64,000 bases of DNA, taken from Meridianimarinicoccus marinus. GTDB taxonomy: Bacteria; Pseudomonadota; Alphaproteobacteria; Rhodobacterales; Rhodobacteraceae. How positions within the stretch are numbered: the stretch's first letter is position 1; each line of letters opens with the position of its first letter. Shown here piece by piece: positions 34,689-42,977 of this stretch. The notes beneath the pieces were generated by a model. It was not told the DNA's origin and made no database searches. It saw only the letters and a program-made list of their open reading frames with translations. Made by a program: the position numbers and the translations under genes. The DNA is taken from positions 44,462-108,461 of the forward strand of contig NZ_JBFBVU010000012.1 of the NCBI RefSeq assembly GCF_040689105.1, in the 5' to 3' direction.

Positions 34689-35405
34689 TCAGGGAAACAG
34701 CCAGCCGATGATATAGGGCGCGGCCAGCGCGGTGAACACGGCGTTCATGCCCATGCCGATCCCGGCGAAGGCGCCGGCGGTCGGGTGCACCTGCAATGCC
34801 CGCGCCGTACCGATGCCGCTGGCCGAGACGCCGGTGGCGAACCCGCGCGCACGGTAGTCCTTCACCCCGAGCGCGTCATACAGCGGCGTGACGATGACCG
34901 CGCCCAGAATGCCGGTCAGGATCACCAGTGCTGCGGTCAGCGAGGGTGCGGCGCCGATCTTCTCGGCCACGCCGATGGCGATGGGGCTGGTGGCGGCTTT
35001 CGGGCCCAGCGACAGCAACGAGACCCCTTGCAGGCCCAGCAGCCAGCCCACCCCCAGCGCCGTCAGCATCGACACCAGCGATCCCGCCAGCAGGGCGGCG
35101 ACCATCGGCAGCGCCGTGCGCAGGATGTGACGGCGGTTCCAGTACAGCGGCAGCGCCAGCGAGACCGTGGCAGGCCCCAGCAGGAAATGGACGAACTGCG
35201 CGCCTTCGAAATAGGTGCCATAGGGCGTGTCCGTGGCCAGCAGCAGCCCCGACAGCAGGATGATCGCGATCAGCACCGGGTTGACGGTGGCCTTGCGTCC
35301 CGAGGCCTTGAACAGCGCGTCGCCCACCAGATAGGCGAGGATCGTCAGGGTCAGCCAGACCAGCGGCCCTTCCAGCAGGTAGATCCAGATGTCAGTTACC
35401 GGCAT
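34689..35405 (-). CDS. lrgB: LrgB/CidB family membrane protein
   Basis: A 238-residue polytopic membrane protein, the LrgB partner of the LrgA/CidA holin-like system. In Staphylococcus these proteins affect murein hydrolase release; in plants and some bacteria LrgAB homologues transport glycolate or pyruvate, so the role here is open. Family marks: LLGLQGVSLLSLGPKAATSPIA, VTPLYDALGVKDYRARGFATGVSASGIGTARAL. ATG 35405 with GAGG upstream is preferred over ATG 35417. It overlaps lrgA by 14 nt. Confidence 0.9.
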   Translation of the reverse strand: MPVTDIWIYLLEGPLVWLTLTILAYLVGDALFKASGRKATVNPVLIAIILLSGLLLATDTPYGTYFEGAQFVHFLLGPATVSLALPLYWNRRHILRTALPMVAALLAGSLVSMLTALGVGWLLGLQGVSLLSLGPKAATSPIAIGVAEKIGAAPSLTAALVILTGILGAVIVTPLYDALGVKDYRARGFATGVSASGIGTARALQVHPTAGAFAGIGMGMNAVFTALAAPYIIGWLFP

Positions 35406-35763
35406 GGGGGGCCTCATCGGTATTGCGCAGCAGTTTCAGCATGCCTGCGAAGGCCAGCGCCCCGGCGCTCAGCCCGGCCACGGTCGAGACCACCAGTGCC
35501 GCCAGCAGGGCCGGGCCGTCCGGGCCCAGCCGGTCCAGATGCGCCACGACGCCAACGCCAGCGGGCACGAACAGCAGCGACAGGTGGTTCAGCAGCCCCT
35601 GCGCCAGATCCTGCACGATCCTGCCGAGTTGAGGGATGGTCAGTAGCAGGATCGTCAGAAAGATCATTCCCAGAACCGGGCCGGGCACCGGCACGCCGAT
35701 CGCCCGTGCGGTGACTTCGCCGGCCAGTTGGCAGGACAGGAGGATGGCCAGGGCGTGTATCAT
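35392..35763 (-). CDS. lrgA: LrgA/CidA family holin-like protein
   Basis: A 123-residue four-helix membrane protein of the LrgA/CidA family. Motifs: LLSCQLAGEVTARAIGVPVPGPVLGM near the N terminus and HLSLLFVPAGVGVVAHL in the third segment. The open frame extends 31 codons further upstream, but ATG 35763 gives the usual MIHALAILL start. It precedes and overlaps lrgB; the two proteins act together. Substrate or lytic role uncertain. Confidence 0.9.
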   Translation of the reverse strand: MIHALAILLSCQLAGEVTARAIGVPVPGPVLGMIFLTILLLTIPQLGRIVQDLAQGLLNHLSLLFVPAGVGVVAHLDRLGPDGPALLAALVVSTVAGLSAGALAFAGMLKLLRNTDEAPHAGN

Positions 35764-35820
35764 CGGGAAACCTGTTGAAAGGACGTCGTGCCAGACTAGG
35801 GACCGTGGCCCGGAACACAA

Positions 35821-35853
35821 GCCAAGGCCCGCAGCCGGGCAAGGCTGCGGGCC
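35821..35853 (-). terminator. Terminator of the ten-TM protein gene
   Basis: Perfect 11-bp stem GGCCCGCAGCC (35826-35836) / GGCTGCGGGCC (35843-35853) with loop GGGCAA. On the minus strand it is followed by TTGGCTTGTGTT, a weak T-rich tail. Confidence 0.6.
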
Positions 35854-35879
35854 CACGGGGACACCGGAAGTCTGGCTTG

Positions 35880-37094
35880 TTACGCGGCGGGCTGCGCCAG
35901 CGGCATCGGATCAGCGCGGAAGTGACGGCGGTTCAGGTAGACCACCAGCGCCACCATCGCCAGTTGCAGGCCCACGGCAACACCCGAGATCGCCCAGTAG
36001 GCCGCGCCGAACTTGGCCACCAGACCAGCGGCCACCAGCCCCTTGTTCAGCCAGAAGTGCATCATGACCGACAGGCCGACACCGGGGCAGACCAGCGCAT
36101 AGGCCCCTGCCGAGGTGCTCTGACCGAAGACGAACCGCGACCAATAGCCGATGCGCGCCAGCACGAACAGGCCGAAGAGCGCGAACAGCCCCTGCACCGA
36201 CAGGATGCGCGACAGCATCACAAGGGTTTCCCCTGCGCTGCCATGAACCTCGAACGTGGTGTGCAGCCCGTGATCCTGCCGCAGCATCAGGATGCCCAGA
36301 ACCGTCAGGAGGGGGATAATGATCATCAAGGTCGGAGCGGCCTCGGGGGCGACGCCCTTTTCCAGCATCGCCTGGATCCCCATGACGAGCGCGATCGCCG
36401 CGATGACGCCGGCGGCCATCAGGAAGAAGGTCGACAGGACCAGGCTGGCGCCCACGGTCAGAGGATTGGCGGACATCGCCGCGGGCGCAGCCATGCCGAC
36501 ACCGACCATCGCCAGTGCGAAGGCGGGCAGTTTCTGCGCGAAGGAGTTGTTGGCGCCATGATCGAACCCGCCCTTGCCGATGACCCGGCCCAGGAAGGCG
36601 CCCAGATGCCGGAAGGCCATCCAGCCGATGGCGAGAAAGGCGATCATCGCCAGCGGGAACAGGTATTCAGTGATCGACCACAAGCCCGGCACGAAGACCA
36701 GCCCGGCGATGAAGGCCCCGTTGACCGCCATGGCCAGCGCCAGCGGCATCGCCATCATCTGGGTTTCGGCGTTCGAGGCCCGGAAGGCCGCGTAGCCCTC
36801 GGCCCGGACGAAGCCGCGCAGATGGTTCAGGTTCCACACCAGCGCCTTGATGTTGAGGAAGAAGAAGACGGCGATCCCGGCCATGGCAAGGATGATCATC
36901 CCCTGCATGCCGGTGCCGCCGGTGGCAAAGGCGGCCATGATGTCTTCGAAGACGGGCACCGGCTTGCCGGGATGCGGCACCCAGAACATCAGCCACATGA
37001 AGAAGGTGACGGTCAGGCCGCCGGCCCCCAGCGAGGCAAGGAAGTAGAGCGGGGAATAGGCCTGTGCCGCGGCAGGCAGGGTACGGGAGGACAT
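35880..37094 (-). CDS. Ten-TM membrane protein, unknown
   Basis: A 404-residue inner-membrane protein with ten predicted helices (about 17-37, 64-84, 113-133, 140-162, 190-212, 216-240, 255-275, 300-322, 330-350, 360-385). A single Cys (LVCPG) lies in the last third. I do not recognise catalytic motifs. The size and layout recall a membrane family some databases call TsoY, but this is from memory and unchecked; an anion-channel-like (SLAC1/TehA) relation is another possibility. AAAGGAA precedes the ATG. An ATTC-N8-GAAT palindrome sits just upstream, suggesting control by a SqrR/BigR-like ArsR-family thiol sensor. Confidence 0.75.
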   Translation of the reverse strand: MSSRTLPAAAQAYSPLYFLASLGAGGLTVTFFMWLMFWVPHPGKPVPVFEDIMAAFATGGTGMQGMIILAMAGIAVFFFLNIKALVWNLNHLRGFVRAEGYAAFRASNAETQMMAMPLALAMAVNGAFIAGLVFVPGLWSITEYLFPLAMIAFLAIGWMAFRHLGAFLGRVIGKGGFDHGANNSFAQKLPAFALAMVGVGMAAPAAMSANPLTVGASLVLSTFFLMAAGVIAAIALVMGIQAMLEKGVAPEAAPTLMIIIPLLTVLGILMLRQDHGLHTTFEVHGSAGETLVMLSRILSVQGLFALFGLFVLARIGYWSRFVFGQSTSAGAYALVCPGVGLSVMMHFWLNKGLVAAGLVAKFGAAYWAISGVAVGLQLAMVALVVYLNRRHFRADPMPLAQPAA

Positions 37095-37109
37095 GAGTCG
37101 TTCCTTTCG

Positions 37110-37127
37110 TATTCGTATTTAAGAATA
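37110..37127. promoter_or_regulatory. ATTC-N8-GAAT operator (SqrR/BigR type)
   Basis: TATTC (37110-37114), 8 nt, GAATA (37123-37127), 16 bp upstream of the ten-TM gene start and next to its Shine-Dalgarno sequence. ATTC-N8-GAAT is, as I recall, the consensus of the persulfide-responsive repressor SqrR of Rhodobacter and close to BigR boxes. Binding is inferred. Confidence 0.6.
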
Positions 37128-37203
37128 TGAATAGTGATTCCGACACGAATTGCAACCCCGCGCCTTCACCCGGGCTTAACCCGCATCGGTCAAAGCTGCG
37201 CGC

Positions 37204-37548
37204 ATGTACCGGGCTCTTCTCCTTGTCGTCAGCTATTTTGCTTATGGCTGCACCACTGCCAGTCTTCCGATGTTGGGGGCCGACACAACGCGGCTTGCCA
37301 TCGGTGGCCATGACTTCGTGGTGCGCCACACCGACCAGCGTGCCGAAGTTGTCCGGGCCAGCCCGGCGGTGGCGTCGCGGTCCGCCATGCTGGTCCTGTC
37401 AAAACAGGCGATGGAACGGGCCTCGGGCTGCAAGGTGCGCGACGGCACGCTTTATGGCGATGCGGTGCTGGCCGAAGCGATGCTGACCTGTGGCGAAGAC
37501 GCCCCTGCCCGATTGCTCCCGGTGTGGACCTTCGATGACCGGCAATAA
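37204..37548 (+). CDS. Small hypothetical lipoprotein-like protein
   Basis: A 114-residue predicted exported protein. The start MYRALLLVVSYFAYGCTTAS looks like a short lipoprotein signal with Cys16 as possible lipid site. Two further cysteines (SGCKVRDG, LTCGED) could be disulfide-bonded. RLAIGGHDFVVRHTDQRAEVVR resembles a small beta domain, but I recognise no family. No clear Shine-Dalgarno precedes ATG 37204, so the exact start is uncertain. It lies between the divergent ten-TM gene and an endonuclease-fold gene. Confidence 0.65.
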   Translation: MYRALLLVVSYFAYGCTTASLPMLGADTTRLAIGGHDFVVRHTDQRAEVVRASPAVASRSAMLVLSKQAMERASGCKVRDGTLYGDAVLAEAMLTCGEDAPARLLPVWTFDDRQ

Positions 37549-37612
37549 CCGGCCCCTCGCGGCGGGACCGTGCTAATCTCGCCCCTAAGCTGTTACCACG
37601 GGGGAGAGGCCC

Positions 37613-38731
37613 ATGCCGTCCTATCACGACCTGCGCCCGGATGCGGATTTCGTCGACCGCGATTATGAACGGGTGTTTCCGGGCATGACCGTTCCCGAAC
37701 GGGCGCGTTGCAGCGACGGACTGCTGCGTTTGCGCGCGGTGTTGAATGCGACGGTGGCGCCGCGCAAGACCGAAGGCAACCTGCTGGTCGCCAGCTGGAA
37801 CATCAAGGAGTTCGGCCACACGACCCAACGCTTGCCGGAAGCCTATTTCTACATCGCCGAGATCCTCGGCGCCTTTGACCTGATCGCCGTGCAGGAGGTG
37901 AAATCGACCCTCACCGACCTGCATCTGGTGATGCGCCTGCTGGGGCCGGGCTGGCGCTATCTGGTCAATGACATCACCGACGGGGCCAGCGGCAACAGCG
38001 AGCGGTCGGCCTATATCTTCAACGCCGGGCGGGTGCAGCTGTCCGGGCTGGCGGGCGAAATATCCCTGTGGGACGAGATCACCCGCGACAGCCCGCTGGG
38101 CCTGCGCCAGTTGAAACGCGCGCCGTATGTCACCGGGTTCCGCGCCGGCTGGAAGGAATTCGCCATGGTCAACCTGCACCTGCATCCCGGCGACGATGCC
38201 GACGATGTAGCGCTGCGGGGAGAGGAAATCCGGTTGCTGCTGAAAGCCCTGAAGGCCAAGCGGCGCGAGGTCTGGTCCGACAACCTGATTCTCGTCGGCG
38301 ATTGGAACCTTTATGAGGATGACGATCAGCCCGCGCTGCAGGCGCTGGCCGACGCAGGCTACCGCGAGTGTTCTGGGCTACAGGGCAAACGCACCAACGT
38401 GTCGCGCTCGCAGGCCTACGATCGCATGTTCTTCACCCATAACACTTACTTCCAGATGGAAGAGGCCGCAAACGGGCTGGAACGCGGCGACGTGCTGGAT
38501 CCGTTCGATGCGGTCTATCGCGAGTCCGACCTGCGCGCCTATCGCCCGACGATGCTGGCGCAATACGGCGGGTCGCGGGATCTGGCCGGGGATGACACTG
38601 CACTGGCGCGCTATTTCCGCCATCCATGGCGCAAGAACCAGTTGTCGGACCATTTCCCGATCTGGGTGTCGCTGGTCACCGATCAGGCCGACAAGTTCCT
38701 GAAGGACAAGCGCGACGCGCTGGCCGGCTAG
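37613..38731 (+). CDS. Endonuclease/exonuclease/phosphatase family protein
   Basis: A 372-residue protein with the EEP metal-dependent phosphodiesterase fold. Catalytic elements appear in order: the Asn of ASWNIKEFG, the Glu of IAVQEVKS, NLHLHPGD, the Asp/Asn of LVGDWNLYEDDD, and the terminal SDHFPIWV. Members cut DNA, RNA, phospholipids or inositol phosphates, so the substrate cannot be read from sequence. There is no signal peptide. A GGGGGAGAGG Shine-Dalgarno sequence precedes the ATG. Its stop codon shares the CTAG tetramer with the convergent cobN stop. Confidence 0.86.
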   Translation: MPSYHDLRPDADFVDRDYERVFPGMTVPERARCSDGLLRLRAVLNATVAPRKTEGNLLVASWNIKEFGHTTQRLPEAYFYIAEILGAFDLIAVQEVKSTLTDLHLVMRLLGPGWRYLVNDITDGASGNSERSAYIFNAGRVQLSGLAGEISLWDEITRDSPLGLRQLKRAPYVTGFRAGWKEFAMVNLHLHPGDDADDVALRGEEIRLLLKALKAKRREVWSDNLILVGDWNLYEDDDQPALQALADAGYRECSGLQGKRTNVSRSQAYDRMFFTHNTYFQMEEAANGLERGDVLDPFDAVYRESDLRAYRPTMLAQYGGSRDLAGDDTALARYFRHPWRKNQLSDHFPIWVSLVTDQADKFLKDKRDALAG

Positions 38732-41700
38732 CCCGCCGCGCCGCCGCGCAACGCCTCGATTCGCGCGCGGGCCGAGTTCGATCTTGGTAGCCAAAGACCC
38801 CGGTCGATGGCCTCCTGCAAGCGGTCGGCGATCTCGCGCAGAGCCGGGGCGTTGTGGTCCGCGATGAAGCTGCGGGTGGCGTCATCTTCCAGGAAGGCGG
38901 CCTCGACAGCATCGAAGTGATGCCCTTTCACGGCACCGGTGGTGGCGGCAAAGGCGAACATGTAGTCCACAGTGGCCGCAATCTCGAAGGCCCCCTTGTA
39001 GCCGTGCCGCTTGACCCCCTCGATCCACTTTGGATTGACCACGCGCGACCGCACGACGCGGGCGATTTCCTCATCCAGAGTGCGGATGACGGGGCGCTCG
39101 GGACGGGAATGATCGTTGTGATAGACCGGGCGCTGCACTCCTTGCAGATGCGCCACCGCCGCCGCCGCGCCGCCCTCGAACTGATAGTAATCGTCGCTGT
39201 CCAGCAGGTCGTGCTCGCGGTTGTCCTGGTTCTGCACGATGGCCTCGGTCTGGGACAGGCGGGTTTCAAGTGCGGCGCGTGCTGGGGTGCCCTCGGCGCC
39301 CTTGCCATAGGCATAGGAACCCCAGGTCAGATAGGCCTCGGCCAGATCGCCGGGATCCTTCCACAGCCGTTCGTCGATCATCGCCTGCAGCCCGGCCCCA
39401 TAAGCTCCGGGCTTGGACCCGAAGACCCGGAACTCGGATCCGGGGCCTTCCCTGTGCGCGCGGAGGGCGGCAGGGTTGATGTCGTCAGGTTCGTCCAGCG
39501 CCATGACCGCGCGGGCGGCGCTGTCCACAAGGTCGATTTGCTGCGGGAAGGCATCGCGGAAGAAGCCCGAGACCCGCAGGGTGACATCCACGCGCGGCCG
39601 CCCCAGCGCGGTGTGCGGGATGATCTCGAAGCCGGTGACGCGGCGGTTGGCACTGTCCCAGCGCGGCTTGACGCCCATCAGGGCCAGTGCCTGGGCGATG
39701 TCATCGCCCCCCGTGCGCATGTTGGCGGTGCCCCAGGCGGTCAGCAGCAGGCTGCGCGGCCAGTCGCCGTGATCCTGCAAATGCCGCTCGATCAACAGGT
39801 TGGCCGATTTCCATCCCAGCGCCCAGGCGGTGGGGGTGGGCACCGCGCGGCTGTCCACCGAGAAGAAGTTCCGTCCCGTGGGCAACACGTCCAGCCGCCC
39901 GCGCGTCGGCGCGCCCGACGGGCCCGGGGCGACGAAGTGCCCTGAAAGGGCGGTGAGGAGCCCCGCCCCCTCCGCCGGGCCGCAGGCAGACACCATGGGC
40001 GCAACACGTTCATGCGCCTCGGCCAGAACCGCAGCACTGGCCGGGCCGGGGGCTTGCGCCGTCCCGTCCAGCAGGGCCGCCGAAAACAGCTCCAACCGCT
40101 CGACCGTGTCGCCGTGGCTGCGCCAGCGGGCATCGACTAGTTCCGTCAGTGCGGCGGGGCGGGGGCCGTCCCAGGGCGCGGCCATATCGCAATCCAGCGG
40201 ATCGCAATCCATGCCGAAATCTCCCGCCAGCGCCCGCGGCAGAGATGCGTTTTTCCCAACACCATCGCCGCGCGGCAGGCGCAGCAAGGCTTGCACAAGA
40301 TCACGATGCAGCCGCCCTTCCGGGGCCTGCCCGAAAATGTGCAGACCGTCGCGGATCTGCGCCTCTTTCAACTCGCACAGCCAGGCATCCAGCTTGGCCA
40401 GATCGCGATCCTCATCCTCGCCGGTCATCCCGGCGTCCTGCCCCAGCCCGGTGGCGGAACACAGCGAGACGATCTCGCGGCGCAGATGGTCAATGCGGCG
40501 CGGATCGACGCCCGCGGCTTCGTAGTACTCGTCCACCAGTGCCTCAAGGTCGCGCAAGGGGCCATAGCTTTCGGCGCGAGTCAGCGGGGGCGTCAGGTGA
40601 TCGATGATCACCGCTTGCGCGCGCCGCTTGGCCTGCGTGCCCTCGCCGGGATCGTTGACGATGAACGGGTAGATGTGCGGCATCGGCCCCAGTACGGCCT
40701 CGGGCAGGCAGTCTTCGGACAGAGCCAGCGCCTTGCCCGGCAGCCACTCCAGGTTGCCGTGTTTGCCCATATGGACGATGGCTTGTGCGCCGAGGTGCTG
40801 GCGCAGCCAGAAGTAAAACGCCAGGTAGTTGTGCGGCGGCACCAGGTCGGGGCTGTGATAGGTCTCTTCCGGGTCGATGTTGTAGCCACGCGCGGGTTGG
40901 ATGCCGACGGTCACCTTGCCGAACCGCAGGATCGACAGGGCAAAGCCGTTGGGGCCCAGAAACGGATCGGACTTGGGGGCGCCCCAGCGCTCTTCGATCC
41001 GTTGCCGCACGGCCAGCGGCAGGGCGTCATAGGCAGTGTGATACGCCTCCAGTGACAGCCGCTCGCCGCCGTCCCGCGCGGCACGGTCGGCCAGCCAGTT
41101 GGTCGGCCCCTGCAGAATGGCCTGCATCAGCGCATCGGAATCGCCGGGCGCGTCCTGCACGTCATAGCCAGCCTCGGCGAGCAGGCGCAGCACGTGAACG
41201 GTTGCCGCCGGGGTGTCCAGCCCGACGCCATTGGCCAGCCGCCCGTCCTTGTTGGGATAGTTGGCCAGCACCAGCGCCACCTGCCGGTCGGCGGGCGGCG
41301 CCGCACGCAGCCGTGCCCAGTTGGCCGCCAGATCGGCCACGAATTCCACCCGGTCGCCGCGCGCTCGATAGGTGGCGATGGGGCACTCGGTGGCGTCGTC
41401 GAAAAACGCCTCGCCCTTGAAGCTGATGGCGCGCGACAGCACCCGCCCGTCCACTTCCGGCAGGGCCACGTTCATGGCGATGTCGCGCGGTCCCAGACCG
41501 GCAAGCCCCTGTTCCCAGCTGTCCTCGCAGGCGCTGGACAGCACCACCTGGAACACCGGCGCGCCCTGCGCGGCGGGGCCGGTAAGGGGGTTCGATGCCC
41601 CCGCGCCGGCCTCCCCTGCCTGCGGGCTGCCCACCGCGAAGGCCGTGCCGTTCAGGATCACGTCCGGCGGGGCGGCGTGGAACAGCTGCTCCAGCGTCGC

Positions 41701-42441
41701 CACGCTGACCGGATCCTTCAGCGAAGCCACGAAGATGGGCAGCGGGTTCAGCCCGCGCCGCGCCAGCGACCGGATCAACCGGTTGATCGGATGCAGCCCG
41801 GCCCCCTGCACCAGCGCCCGGTAGAAGATCACCGGCACGACCGGCGCACCCTCTGACCAGCTCTGCCGCGCCGTCGCGAGGTCCGAGATCCCGGCGCCGG
41901 GCCAATACACCCCTGCACGCAGCAGGGGTTTCGCCGCTTCGGGGCGCTCCTCGCGGCCGTCGATCATGGCCTGGGCGTAGTCGAGGAAATGGGTCGCATT
42001 CGCGGGCCCGCCTTCGACCAGATAGGACCAGAGCGCCTCCCAATCGGCGCGGGGCACCGTGGACAGGCGCCACAGATCATCGTCGGGCTTGTCGTCGCCG
42101 GGCAGGGCGGCGAAACCGACACCGGCCTCGTGCAGATGGGCGGCGTATTGCTCCAGCCCATAGCGCCAGTAGCCCAGCCCCCCCAGCACCCGCGCCACCA
42201 CCAGTTTCGACTGACGTGCGCAGGTCTGGATGTGCAGATCCACCGACATCGGGTGGCGCAGGTGCATCAGGTTGGCCAGCCGCAGGGAGGGGGCGTCGGC
42301 GCTTTCCGCCCGCGCGGCGCTGAGGGCCGCCAGTTCGGTGTCGGCGGCGCTGAGAACCACCAGATCGGCGGGGGTCTGGCCCAGATCGACGGGCTCGACC
42401 CCGTCATCCAGATTTCCGGGCGTGGCAGCAAGAAGGTGCAT
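38728..42441 (-). CDS. cobN: Cobaltochelatase subunit CobN
   Basis: The 1237-residue large subunit of the ATP-dependent CobNST chelatase that inserts cobalt into hydrogenobyrinic acid a,c-diamide in the aerobic cobalamin pathway. The whole length is one CobN/BchH-type magnesium-chelatase domain; typical stretches include VLANYPNKDGRLANGVGLDTPAA, MGKHGNLEWLPGKALALS, PFIVNDPGEGTQAKRR and DPDDI-like ALDEPDDINPAALRAH. Length is near the usual 1250-1280. The partners cobS and cobT are not in the window. It is the last gene of the riboswitch-led operon cbiM-cobW-GNAT-cobN. Confidence 0.96.
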   Translation of the reverse strand: MHLLAATPGNLDDGVEPVDLGQTPADLVVLSAADTELAALSAARAESADAPSLRLANLMHLRHPMSVDLHIQTCARQSKLVVARVLGGLGYWRYGLEQYAAHLHEAGVGFAALPGDDKPDDDLWRLSTVPRADWEALWSYLVEGGPANATHFLDYAQAMIDGREERPEAAKPLLRAGVYWPGAGISDLATARQSWSEGAPVVPVIFYRALVQGAGLHPINRLIRSLARRGLNPLPIFVASLKDPVSVATLEQLFHAAPPDVILNGTAFAVGSPQAGEAGAGASNPLTGPAAQGAPVFQVVLSSACEDSWEQGLAGLGPRDIAMNVALPEVDGRVLSRAISFKGEAFFDDATECPIATYRARGDRVEFVADLAANWARLRAAPPADRQVALVLANYPNKDGRLANGVGLDTPAATVHVLRLLAEAGYDVQDAPGDSDALMQAILQGPTNWLADRAARDGGERLSLEAYHTAYDALPLAVRQRIEERWGAPKSDPFLGPNGFALSILRFGKVTVGIQPARGYNIDPEETYHSPDLVPPHNYLAFYFWLRQHLGAQAIVHMGKHGNLEWLPGKALALSEDCLPEAVLGPMPHIYPFIVNDPGEGTQAKRRAQAVIIDHLTPPLTRAESYGPLRDLEALVDEYYEAAGVDPRRIDHLRREIVSLCSATGLGQDAGMTGEDEDRDLAKLDAWLCELKEAQIRDGLHIFGQAPEGRLHRDLVQALLRLPRGDGVGKNASLPRALAGDFGMDCDPLDCDMAAPWDGPRPAALTELVDARWRSHGDTVERLELFSAALLDGTAQAPGPASAAVLAEAHERVAPMVSACGPAEGAGLLTALSGHFVAPGPSGAPTRGRLDVLPTGRNFFSVDSRAVPTPTAWALGWKSANLLIERHLQDHGDWPRSLLLTAWGTANMRTGGDDIAQALALMGVKPRWDSANRRVTGFEIIPHTALGRPRVDVTLRVSGFFRDAFPQQIDLVDSAARAVMALDEPDDINPAALRAHREGPGSEFRVFGSKPGAYGAGLQAMIDERLWKDPGDLAEAYLTWGSYAYGKGAEGTPARAALETRLSQTEAIVQNQDNREHDLLDSDDYYQFEGGAAAAVAHLQGVQRPVYHNDHSRPERPVIRTLDEEIARVVRSRVVNPKWIEGVKRHGYKGAFEIAATVDYMFAFAATTGAVKGHHFDAVEAAFLEDDATRSFIADHNAPALREIADRLQEAIDRGLWLPRSNSARARIEALRGGAAG

Positions 42442-42489
42442 CGGCTGGGACTTTCAGATCGGGAGGCAGCACCCTTGGCGGGGGCGGGA

Positions 42490-42522
42490 GCCTCCGGCAG
42501 GAGTATTTGGGCCAAGAAAAAG
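42490..42522 (+). repeat. Dispersed GGAGTATTT repeat, copy D
   Basis: GCCTCCGGCAGGAGTATTT then GGGCCAAGAAAAAG, in the 83-bp gap between the GNAT gene and cobN inside a minus-strand operon, in the orientation opposite to transcription. Confidence 0.85.
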
Positions 42523-42524
42523 GC

Positions 42525-42977
42525 TCAAGCCAAGTGCTTTTCGAAGAACGGGTTGTAGGGGCCGTCGGTATAGGCGCCGAAGGGCGGACAGGGGCGGAAG
42601 CCCGCGCGGTCGTACAAGCGGTGAGCGGCATGGAGCTTCGAGCCGGTTTCCAGCCGCAGGAGCGGCAGGCCTAGGTCGCGGGCGCGGGTCTCGACCGCGT
42701 CCAGCAGGGCTGCGCCGATGCCGGTGCCGCGGGCGGTTTCGGCCACGAACATGGATTTTACCTCGCCGTAGCCGGGGTAGTGCGCGAGGGCGACGCAACC
42801 CACCGGGGCGTTGGGTTCGCTTTGGGCCAGAAAGAAATGGATGCCGGGCGCGCGCAGGGCGTCGAGCGACAGGTAGTGGTTGGCCTCGGCCGGAAACAGC
42901 GATTGCATCAGCGCGTGGCTGGCCTGCAGCAATGGACGGGCCGCCTCCGGCGTGCCGGGGACGACCCGCAGGCTCAT
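42525..42977 (-). CDS. GNAT acetyltransferase in the cobW-cobN operon
   Basis: A 150-residue single-domain GNAT acyltransferase. The acetyl-CoA loop ETARGTGIGAALLDAVE and the following LRLETGSKLHAAHRLYDRAGFRP are standard. Its start overlaps the cobW stop by 4 nt (ATGA) and cobN follows 83 bp later, so it is transcribed with cobalt-insertion genes and presumably under the same B12 riboswitch. GNATs beside cobW/cobN are not part of the known pathway; the substrate is unknown. It may be a passenger. Confidence 0.87.
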   Translation of the reverse strand: MSLRVVPGTPEAARPLLQASHALMQSLFPAEANHYLSLDALRAPGIHFFLAQSEPNAPVGCVALAHYPGYGEVKSMFVAETARGTGIGAALLDAVETRARDLGLPLLRLETGSKLHAAHRLYDRAGFRPCPPFGAYTDGPYNPFFEKHLA

